DNA of 50,876 nt from Bacteroidota bacterium (GTDB lineage: Bacteria; Bacteroidota; Ignavibacteria; UBA10030; BY39). How positions within the stretch are numbered: position 1 is the stretch's first letter; every line of letters starts with the position of its first letter. The position numbers and the translations under genes were made by a program. The notes below the pieces were generated by a model that was not told the DNA's origin, did not search any database, and was given only the letters and a program-made list of their open reading frames with translations. The DNA lies in assembly GCA_030682385.1 (NCBI GenBank), contig JAUXOG010000026.1, positions 1-50,876 on the forward strand. The letters are read 5' to 3'. Of this stretch, positions 9,730 through 16,814 are shown in pieces.

Positions 9730-10041
9730 TCAATTTCTTGATTGTTGATTTAATGGCTTCTCCTGATTGGTCGATACCAATCCAGTTTCTATTTCAAAAA
9801 TAGAAGAAATATTCGTTGTTAGATACAGTTCAGATGCTTTTTCAATTACTGCTTCTATAGTATCGTCAAATGTTTTATAATAGTTCTTATCATCAATAAA
9901 ACGATTAAGGACTTCAATTAAACAAACTAAAAAGTATGCGTTACAATAAGGCAACTTCTCCTTTATTTTTTGAAGAAATATAAAATCAAGATTGCTGATA
10001 AGTTTCTCCTCTAATACTTCTAAATGATTTTGTTTGTTCAT
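9730..10041 (-). CDS. unknown small protein, last gene of nuclease cassette
   Basis: A 103-residue protein I do not recognise. It is predicted mostly helical and acidic, with no signal peptide, membrane segment or obvious metal site. Its ATG overlaps the stop of the HrgA-like nuclease gene by four bases (ATGA at 10038-10041), so the two are translationally coupled. That makes a partner, inhibitor or regulatory subunit of the nuclease plausible, but this is inference from position only. About 95 bases separate it from the transketolase C-subunit gene. Confidence 0.7.
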   Translation of the reverse strand: MNKQNHLEVLEEKLISNLDFIFLQKIKEKLPYCNAYFLVCLIEVLNRFIDDKNYYKTFDDTIEAVIEKASELYLTTNISSIFEIETGLVSTNQEKPLNQQSRN

Positions 10042-10907
10042 ATTACTTTATCAAAGTATTTTGTATTAATAGATTTTATTGAAATGATGATACCAGTAGA
10101 CTTAATAAAAGCATAAAAGTCATTATTCATCTCTGAAAGAAAATTCATAAAATTAATATCGACAACTTCTTTCGCTCTTGCAGAAACAATAATTTCGCTC
10201 TTTATTGGATTATCCAAATTTAATTTTATCACCCCTATTCCATATCCATTGTTTAGTCGCATAAGATTTGAAAGAAAGATTGCATCAGTATCTAAATCGC
10301 CAACAACTAAGTATCCAAAATTTGCCCAACTCGAATTTGAGACAGTTTGAAAATATGCTTCAGTAATATTGCTTTTATCAATTTTAAGTTTTAATTCAAA
10401 GCTATAGAACTCTATTACCTTAGTGGAAAGCATACCAAGTTTCTCAACTTCTTTCTGAAATAAAGGATTCAAATTTAAGATAACCGGATTCACACCTACA
10501 ATATCAGGGTTTGTCCATTTACCAATTTTATCTTTCTTTTTAGCCACTTTAAGAGCATTTATTGTCTTACAATAAACATTAAATCTTACTTTAGCGAACT
10601 TAACTAGGTAAGGATGAAGACTGGATTCCGGAATAATTTTTACTTCAGGAATATTTTTAGTTTTAAGGAAAAATCTTTTTTGGCTTTGCTTGTGTTTTCC
10701 TTCAAAGAATATTCCAAAAACAGGGCTACTTCCTCCTGAGTATTTTGTCAAACATCTTGCAACAGCAGATAAAGGGACTTGAACAGTATGTAACTCTTCA
10801 CAATATTTGTATTGTTTATGTTTTTCAGCTAAAGCTAAAATCTCTCCTTGTTTCAAAGGAGATTCTGAATGTTCTAGAATATCAATAATGAGTTCTATTA
10901 ACTTCAT
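10038..10907 (-). CDS. HrgA-like protein: HARE-HTH plus PD-(D/E)XK nuclease
   Basis: A 289-residue protein. The N-terminal 80 residues look like a HARE-HTH winged helix (helix LIELIIDILEHSESPLKQGEILALAEKH, then a turn and a second helix at PLSAVARCL), a domain found in HrgA and other restriction-linked proteins. The central part shows a PD-(D/E)XK pattern: Pro134-Asp135 (TNPDIVGV), Glu171-x-Lys173 (FYSFELKLKI) and a following Gln187 (AYFQTVSNSSWANF). HrgA was described in Helicobacter as a gene replacing a type II restriction gene. The gene starts three bases after the restriction-endonuclease gene and overlaps the next gene by four. Assignment rests on motif reading; the target is unknown. 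Confidence 0.75.
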   Translation of the reverse strand: MKLIELIIDILEHSESPLKQGEILALAEKHKQYKYCEELHTVQVPLSAVARCLTKYSGGSSPVFGIFFEGKHKQSQKRFFLKTKNIPEVKIIPESSLHPYLVKFAKVRFNVYCKTINALKVAKKKDKIGKWTNPDIVGVNPVILNLNPLFQKEVEKLGMLSTKVIEFYSFELKLKIDKSNITEAYFQTVSNSSWANFGYLVVGDLDTDAIFLSNLMRLNNGYGIGVIKLNLDNPIKSEIIVSARAKEVVDINFMNFLSEMNNDFYAFIKSTGIIISIKSINTKYFDKVI

Positions 10908-10910
10908 AAT

Positions 10911-11645
10911 TTAATTTAGATAAATTTTGGTTATATCCCTATACATTTTATTGTTACCTGTAATATATAAAACTCCATCCAAGACTGCGATCGTTGTTGC
11001 TTTCACATTTTTGGTTTGTAAAGTACTAATAGCATCATTAAACTGTGCATTTTGATGTCCACCGAAGTCGGTTAAAAATTTTGCTTCACCAATTACATAT
11101 TTACTATTGAAACGAGCAACAAAGTCCAAACCTTTGTCTCGTTTGTAATTCAATTGTTCTCTCGCATAATCCATCAGTTCACGATCACTGCCATTGAGAA
11201 TGGCGTCTTTTTTTGAATCCACAAATTCATCAAGACCTATTGGTTGTATACCAAGAGATTTCTTATTTAACCATCGTTTGAAAAATGGCCCAATTTGTCT
11301 ATTTGTTTCTTTTGGCTCGGAACACCTCTCAAAGATTTTTCCAAGTCCCATTTCGTAGAGCCGTCCACAAACGCGATTCACTGTCTTAGGATTTCGTTCA
11401 ATTGAAGATGAGTCTCGTTTCAAGTAGGCAATGTAAGAGTCCTTGATTGGAAAAAGATTTAGATTGAGAAGTCCCTGCATCAGTGTTTGATTATCTTTTT
11501 TCTTGAATGCCTTTTCTATTTTTCCCCAAATTTCTTCGTCGATTTCTCTTATTCCTTCAGGAATTGTTGGATAGACTTGAAAAAGGTCATCCAGATAAGA
11601 TTTCTGGTTGGCGTATTCGATGCTTAATTTTGTCCAATAGTTCAT
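10911..11645 (-). CDS. type II restriction endonuclease-like PD-(D/E)XK nuclease
   Basis: A 244-residue protein with the active-site pattern Asp174 (GLDFVARFN), then Glu187-Ala-Lys189 (IGEAKFLTDFGGHQNAQFNDA), the PD-(D/E)XK core of type II restriction enzymes. The length and the G-(L)-D-F...GEAKF-x-T-D-x-G-G arrangement suit a Tsp45I-like family, but the family is not certain. The N-terminal half is probably the recognition part. No cognate DNA methyltransferase is encoded in the window. It is 9 bases downstream of the 65-residue gene and 3 bases upstream of the HrgA-like gene. It either depends on a methylase elsewhere or acts in a methylation-independent system. Confidence 0.78.
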   Translation of the reverse strand: MNYWTKLSIEYANQKSYLDDLFQVYPTIPEGIREIDEEIWGKIEKAFKKKDNQTLMQGLLNLNLFPIKDSYIAYLKRDSSSIERNPKTVNRVCGRLYEMGLGKIFERCSEPKETNRQIGPFFKRWLNKKSLGIQPIGLDEFVDSKKDAILNGSDRELMDYAREQLNYKRDKGLDFVARFNSKYVIGEAKFLTDFGGHQNAQFNDAISTLQTKNVKATTIAVLDGVLYITGNNKMYRDITKIYLN

Positions 11646-11654
11646 AAGAAGTTT

Positions 11655-11852
11655 TTATTTAAATATAAATCTTTTTTGCCATTCTTGGAAAACTTTCATA
11701 TATCCTTCCCATACTATGAGATCATCCCATAGCTGGAAGTTTTCTTGCTTATCCTTTTTTAGTCTCTTAGAAATTTTTTCGAAATTGCCACCCCACTTTT
11801 GCTCGAATAAAAGTATCTTTTTCTGAAATTCCTGCATTTCTCTAAATTCCAT
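11655..11852 (-). CDS. unknown 65-residue protein, first gene of nuclease cassette
   Basis: A short, helical, charged protein rich in Lys, Glu, Phe and Trp, with no recognised domain. A longer frame using TTG at 11870 overlaps the transketolase gene. The ATG at 11852 is preferred because AAAAGGAG lies just before it and the upstream transketolase stop is only two bases away, so ribosomes could reinitiate. It is the first of four tightly packed genes ending at 9730. A role as antitoxin-like partner or specificity factor for the downstream nucleases is conceivable but unsupported. Confidence 0.7.
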   Translation of the reverse strand: MEFREMQEFQKKILLFEQKWGGNFEKISKRLKKDKQENFQLWDDLIVWEGYMKVFQEWQKRFIFK

Positions 11853-11854
11853 AT

Positions 11855-12727
11855 TCACTCCTTTTCCCAATCAAATTTTATAAAATCACCGAATGATGTG
11901 GGTGCAATTTCATTCAATGCTATTTTGCCCTGCTCATCGTTCGGCGGAACACCGTGCCACTTGTAGTCGTTGTGCATAATGCTTACGTTGTTACCCATAA
12001 AAGTTTTAGCAATGATTACAGATGGTTTATCGGTGCAGTCCTTTGTCTTTTCAATCGCTTTCAAAAATTCTTCAATCGAATGTCCGTTAATTTCTAAAAC
12101 ATTCCAGCCGAATGCCCGCCATTTATCTGCGAGCGGTTCTAAACCCATAACGACATTTGTAAAGTTATCTATTTGACAATTATTTCTATCCACAATAGCA
12201 GTCAAATTCGAAACTTTATGATGCGATGCAGTCATTGCCGCTTCCCAAATTTGTCCTTCGTTCAATTCGCCGTCGCCGTGGAAAACAAAAACCCGGCTAC
12301 TTTTATTATCTAATCGTAAAGCCAATGCTGCACCGACTGCCACCGACAACCCCTGACCCAAAGCGCCTGAAGCAATTTCAACACCGGGAACACCGTGCGT
12401 GTGAACGGGAGCCGGATGACCTTGAAGTTTCGTATCCAACTTTCTCAATGTAGCCAACTCGCTCAACGGAAAATAACCGGCGCGTGCAAGTGATGAGTAC
12501 CAAATCGGAGCGTAATGTCCTGCTGATAGAAAGAAATAATCGCGATCTTCCCACTTCGGATTTTTAGGGTCTATGTTCAATACATTAAAATAAAGCGAGG
12601 CAAACATTTCAGCCGCTCCAAGCGGTCCGCCTGTGTGTCCCGATTTTGAAATCATCAACATCTTAATTACATCACGGCGAAGCTGGCGGCTCATCTCATA
12701 CAATTTTTCGATACTAAATTTATTCAT
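11855..12727 (-). CDS. transketolase, N-terminal subunit
   Basis: A 290-residue protein carrying the thiamine-diphosphate PP domain. The cofactor/Mg motif begins GDG at 151-153 (FHGDGELNEGQIWEA) and ends with Asn182/Asn183 in VDRNNCQ. Conserved His31 (SGHTGGPLG), His71 and His104 (QGHPAP) fit transketolase. It pairs with the C subunit at 8682-9635. The ATG overlaps the plsY stop by one base (TAATG), so the genes are coupled. The nuclease cassette begins two bases after this gene's stop and uses the same strand, so it is likely expressed from the transketolase promoter. Confidence 0.94.
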   Translation of the reverse strand: MNKFSIEKLYEMSRQLRRDVIKMLMISKSGHTGGPLGAAEMFASLYFNVLNIDPKNPKWEDRDYFFLSAGHYAPIWYSSLARAGYFPLSELATLRKLDTKLQGHPAPVHTHGVPGVEIASGALGQGLSVAVGAALALRLDNKSSRVFVFHGDGELNEGQIWEAAMTASHHKVSNLTAIVDRNNCQIDNFTNVVMGLEPLADKWRAFGWNVLEINGHSIEEFLKAIEKTKDCTDKPSVIIAKTFMGNNVSIMHNDYKWHGVPPNDEQGKIALNEIAPTSFGDFIKFDWEKE

Positions 12728-13341
12728 TACTTATCTTTCTGAAACAATAATTTTATTTGATCAATATGCGAAATCAATAACAACGAACAAACACACATAG
12801 CAAGATATAAAAAATTACTTTTATCTATGTATGCGGGTAATATATACTTTAAAATATTTTCGGGAGTTAAAATTAAAACGATTGGACTTAAAACAGTGGC
12901 AATTATATTTGATAGATGTAGCTTCTTATAAGCTAAATATGAAATACCAAACATTACTATCCACGCTACGATATAAATCCAACCTAACACCAACATAACA
13001 CCGGCAGTAATAGCTAAACCGCGACCGCCTTTAAACTTGAGCCATACCGGATAATTGTGGCCGATAATTGCACTGCACGCTGCCATCGCTGATGTGGAAA
13101 AATGATTCCCGAATAAAAAATTTACAGTGAGTATGGTGGCTACACCTTTCAGCAAATCTAAAACCAACACAGAAATTCCTACTACTTTCGATTGAGTAAC
13201 TTCGAAAGTATTAAAAGTTCCAGTAACGCCGGTTCCTTCTTTCCGAATATCCTTTTTAGCTGTTAATTTAACCAATAAAAAAGCGCTTGGGAAAGAACCG
13301 ATAAAATAACCGATAAGAATGCTGATGAAATAGTCAGCCAA
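12727..13341 (-). CDS. plsY: PlsY-like glycerol-3-phosphate acyltransferase
   Basis: A 204-residue integral membrane protein with about five hydrophobic segments. PlsY transfers the acyl group from acyl-phosphate to glycerol-3-phosphate, the first step of phospholipid synthesis. Motifs: GSFPSAFLL near the N-terminus, the glycerol-phosphate-site region KEGTGVTGTFNTFEV, and FKGGRGLAI. The usual second motif reads GSGNIGATN-like; here it is GTGVTGTFN, which is divergent, so a paralogue with altered specificity is possible. It appears to lead the minus-strand operon with transketolase. The intergenic region to the plus-strand gene at 13488 must hold divergent promoters. Confidence 0.85.
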   Translation of the reverse strand: MADYFISILIGYFIGSFPSAFLLVKLTAKKDIRKEGTGVTGTFNTFEVTQSKVVGISVLVLDLLKGVATILTVNFLFGNHFSTSAMAACSAIIGHNYPVWLKFKGGRGLAITAGVMLVLGWIYIVAWIVMFGISYLAYKKLHLSNIIATVLSPIVLILTPENILKYILPAYIDKSNFLYLAMCVCSLLLISHIDQIKLLFQKDK

Positions 13342-13487
13342 TTTACGATAACTCCTTGATATATTATAAAATACGGCTTAAAAATAAGAAAAATTGACGG
13401 GATTAGCAAGGGAACTGAAAGCCCAGTTTTTATATTTGACATCCGCAACTTTATATGTTATATTTATACTGATAATCTGGAGGTTAT

Positions 13488-16055
13488 ATGAAAAAAATAT
13501 TCTTCTTTTTAGTACTTACAATGATAAGTCAGGTGGGAATTACTTATCGCATTCAAGCCCAATCCGATAACTTTGACATCACAGCTTACAAACAATTCTT
13601 ATCTAACCATCAAAACTTAAGCGCAGATCAAGTGCTGCAAATGTATCCTGCCGACTCGTTTGCAGCGAAAGTATACCAAGCTCAACCCGCTCTATATCTC
13701 GATAGTATTATTCTTAAATACAACCTTACTAATCACGAACAGTCTCTCATAAATCAGCACGGATTTATGGTGAGCGAGCGGCTTTCACGAAATACATTCG
13801 GTGAGGCATTACTCGACATTTGGCATAAGGATTTACCTGTCTTTATCTCTACTGATGCTATACTACATACACTACACATGTCGTTCGATAACATTCTAAT
13901 AGATGTTGAGCGACAGATTCTAATACCAAAGTTGGTTGATTTACTTACAAAGCTTCACAACCAAGTTCCGGTTCTCGCAACCACGTACGCAGCCGATACG
14001 GCAATTACACAATCGCTGAAGGATGTTGATGTATATTTAACAATTCCGCGCAAGCTGTTAGGTCAAGTCGCATCTCCTTATTACTCAGACAACAATGCAG
14101 TCATCACTCAACTGTTGAATCTCATTCAAGCTGAACAACCGGCGAACTATCCACTCTTCGCGAGTGTGAACCGTACGTTAGATTTCAGTCAATTCAAAGT
14201 CCGGGGTCATTACACAAACGAAAACTATCCTGAGCTTGGAAAATATTTTAAAGCAATGATGTGGTTAGGTAGGACTGAAATATATTTACTTGCACCAAAA
14301 TCTTTAGATCAACAACCTACTAAAGAAGATATACAGCGACAAACAATTGATGCGGTTTTAATACTTGAAGCTGCACAGCTATCTAACTCATTCCCGATAC
14401 TCGAAGAGATAGATAGCATTATAAAATTCTTCGTAGGTGAATCGGATAATGTAACTTTACCAAATATTCAACAACTTGTAACCGCAGCAAATATCAATTA
14501 TGCAAATCAGCTTTTAGATAACGCCACACTCCAAAAGTTTCAGGATACTTTAAAAACAAAATCCTATGCGTTTCAGAGAATCTTATCGCAAATACTTTAC
14601 AACGACCCGATGAACCCTGACAGCATAGTCCCCGCTTCTGCTTTTTTGCTGTTAGGACAAAGATTTATAATTGATTCATACGTTACAGGACAGGTTGTTT
14701 TTGACAGGATTAATTATAACGGGTTCAGAATTCCTCGGATGCTTCCATCAACACTCGATGTTCTCTTCGCGCTAGGAAACAATGCAACGGCACAACTGCT
14801 GCAATCCGAGTTGGATCAATATCACTACGGAACAAACCTCGCCGCACTCAGATACCTTGTTGACTCCTATGGTTCAGATTTTTGGAGCGTAAGTTTGTTT
14901 AATCTTTGGTTAAATTCATTGCGTTCGTTAAATCCACCGACAAACCGCGATAACCTTCCTCCGTTTATGCAAACTGCTGCGTGGTGGCAGGAGAAGATGA
15001 ACACTCAACTCGCTTCGTGGGCGCAACTGAGGCACGATGTGCTGCTTTATGCAAAACAATCATACACGGGCGGCATTATTTGCTCGTATCCCTACAGCTA
15101 TGTAGAGCCATTCCCGGCTTTTTATAATGCTTTAAAAACATTTGCCCAAATTGCCAAAGATAAATTTTCATTAATTAATTTTACGGATGGTTATACAAAA
15201 ACCAGAATACTCAATTACTTCACACACATGGAGGGCATTGTTGATACACTAGGGACAATTGCTCAAAAGGAATTGGATAATACTCCTTTATCAAATTCAG
15301 AAAAACAATTTTTAAAACAGATGTTATTCACGGAAAGTATATGTGGAGTCCAGTATAATGGTTGGTATTACAAATTATATTACACCGGTGATGAGGGATT
15401 TGTAAAGAAAGATCTAATAGTAGCCGATATACATACAGCCCCTACTGATGCAAGTGGATATCCTATCGGTTGGGTTTTACATGCCGGTACAGGTTATATA
15501 AATTTAGGTGTATTTGTTGCCGAACTTTCAGGTGTTGGGCAGGTTGCGTTCGTGGGACCGGTGATTAGTTACCACGAATATCTATCGACAAACTTTTTAA
15601 GACTGTCTGACGAAGAGTGGAAGGCTTCTTACTTGTTCCAATCAACCCGACCTTCGTTTGTAAACCTGTATCTTGCCGACAGCACCGGTAACTCACGAGG
15701 TTCCGGGCTGAATTTATTTACTTCTGTAAGCGACAAACCAAACAATATTCCAAAATCGTTTGTGCTTCACCAGAACTTCCCGAATCCGTTTAACTCAACA
15801 ACAGTTATTTCCTTTAATATTCCTGAGGATTTAGCATACTCGAATGTAGAATTAAATATTTACAACATACACGGACAGCTTGTTAAAAAATTACTGAAAG
15901 AGTCGCTTCCCGCCAGAACATACTTTACTCGGTGGGATGGAACGGACGATAGCAACAAACCCGTATCGAGCGGCGTGTATTTTTACAGGATCGTGGTGAG
16001 TTCATCGAAAGTCGGAAGCAATATTTTGACAGGTAAAATGATACTGACAAAGTAA
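13488..16055 (+). CDS. secreted DUF3160 protein with T9SS sorting domain
   Basis: An 855-residue protein with a signal peptide (residues 1-25, cleavage near IQAQS) and a long helical DUF3160 region (about 90-700). The family hallmark is the segment around FISTDAILHTLHMSFDNIL, with many Tyr/Trp/His-rich motifs. It ends in a T9SS type-A sorting domain: NFPNPFNSTTVISF, the NIYNIHGQLVKK strand and SGVYFYRIVV. The function of DUF3160 is unknown. GGAGGTTATATG provides a good ribosome-binding site. The protein should cross the outer membrane by the type IX system and stay surface-bound or be released. It opens a run of four T9SS cargo genes on the same strand. Confidence 0.9.
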   Translation: MKKIFFFLVLTMISQVGITYRIQAQSDNFDITAYKQFLSNHQNLSADQVLQMYPADSFAAKVYQAQPALYLDSIILKYNLTNHEQSLINQHGFMVSERLSRNTFGEALLDIWHKDLPVFISTDAILHTLHMSFDNILIDVERQILIPKLVDLLTKLHNQVPVLATTYAADTAITQSLKDVDVYLTIPRKLLGQVASPYYSDNNAVITQLLNLIQAEQPANYPLFASVNRTLDFSQFKVRGHYTNENYPELGKYFKAMMWLGRTEIYLLAPKSLDQQPTKEDIQRQTIDAVLILEAAQLSNSFPILEEIDSIIKFFVGESDNVTLPNIQQLVTAANINYANQLLDNATLQKFQDTLKTKSYAFQRILSQILYNDPMNPDSIVPASAFLLLGQRFIIDSYVTGQVVFDRINYNGFRIPRMLPSTLDVLFALGNNATAQLLQSELDQYHYGTNLAALRYLVDSYGSDFWSVSLFNLWLNSLRSLNPPTNRDNLPPFMQTAAWWQEKMNTQLASWAQLRHDVLLYAKQSYTGGIICSYPYSYVEPFPAFYNALKTFAQIAKDKFSLINFTDGYTKTRILNYFTHMEGIVDTLGTIAQKELDNTPLSNSEKQFLKQMLFTESICGVQYNGWYYKLYYTGDEGFVKKDLIVADIHTAPTDASGYPIGWVLHAGTGYINLGVFVAELSGVGQVAFVGPVISYHEYLSTNFLRLSDEEWKASYLFQSTRPSFVNLYLADSTGNSRGSGLNLFTSVSDKPNNIPKSFVLHQNFPNPFNSTTVISFNIPEDLAYSNVELNIYNIHGQLVKKLLKESLPARTYFTRWDGTDDSNKPVSSGVYFYRIVVSSSKVGSNILTGKMILTK

Positions 16056-16072
16056 TCTTTTAGGAGATAACC

Positions 16073-16789
16073 ATGAAAACATTAAGTGTTATATTTTTGC
16101 TTTTTGCCGGCTCAGTTTTTGCAGGTCAAGATTCGCTTTTTGTTGAGATGAAAGGCGACACAGTAAAAATTTGGAATACCGATGTAACTACAAATTGCTG
16201 CACCGACTTCCAGTTCGATGTCACAATTATCAAGGATTCTATTACTATAGTCGAACTGGATACTGCAAAAGACTGGTGTACTTGCACTTGTACATTCGAC
16301 CTTTGCACTTCAATTACCGGATTATCCCCAGGAACATATTATGTATCGGTATTCCGATATCTTCCCTATGCCGATTCCCAATTTGTAGGAATACTTTCCT
16401 TCACTATCAATAATTCAAATAGTCTACCGAATTCTATATCAGGTTATCAAAGTAAATGTAAGTACCCATCTGCCATTTTTGTTGATGAGCTTTACGTCCC
16501 TCAGAATTTTAATCTTTGGCAAAACTACCCCAACCCCTTCAATCCATCAACAGTTATCAGTTATCAGTTGCCAGTTGGCAGTTGGGTAACGCTGAAAGTG
16601 TATAACATCCTTGGAGAAGAAGTGGCAACGCTTGTGAATGAGAAACGGGAAGCGGGAAGATATGAAGTTGAGTTTAATGGTTCTAAGCTGGCAAGTGGCG
16701 TATATTTTTATAGACTTGTGGTGAGTTCATCGAACCCACTGAAAATCAGCAATCAGATTTTAACTGGAAAGATGAGTTTGATTAGATAA
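16073..16789 (+). CDS. small Cys-rich secreted protein with T9SS sorting domain
   Basis: A 238-residue protein: signal peptide (1-18, VFAGQ), a beta-rich domain of about 110 residues with a Cys cluster (NCC near residue 42 and CTCTC...C near 68-78), then a T9SS sorting domain (NYPNPFNPSTVISYQLP to the C-terminus). I do not recognise the N-terminal domain; the Cys pairs suggest disulphides or metal binding outside the cell. TAGGAGAT precedes the ATG. It lies 17 bases after the DUF3160 gene, so the two are probably co-transcribed. The start of the sorting domain is encoded by five tandem 7-bp repeats. Confidence 0.85.
   Translation: MKTLSVIFLLFAGSVFAGQDSLFVEMKGDTVKIWNTDVTTNCCTDFQFDVTIIKDSITIVELDTAKDWCTCTCTFDLCTSITGLSPGTYYVSVFRYLPYADSQFVGILSFTINNSNSLPNSISGYQSKCKYPSAIFVDELYVPQNFNLWQNYPNPFNPSTVISYQLPVGSWVTLKVYNILGEEVATLVNEKREAGRYEVEFNGSKLASGVYFYRLVVSSSNPLKISNQILTGKMSLIR
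16551..16585 (+). repeat. five tandem heptamers inside coding sequence
   Basis: Five contiguous 7-bp units CAGTTAT, CAGTTAT, CAGTTGC, CAGTTGG, CAGTTGG. They encode the strand ISYQLPVGSW of the sorting domain without changing its length relative to the neighbouring paralogues. The same heptamer family appears between genes, on the other strand, at 28638-28665. Confidence 0.85.
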
Positions 16790-16814
16790 CCTTTAAAAAA
16801 AAAGGAAAATAAAA

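Noticed and set aside
13263-13448. Minus-strand hydrophobic open frame overlapping the plsY start
   Set aside because: Out of frame with plsY and explained by the AT-rich promoter region plus a membrane-protein shadow.
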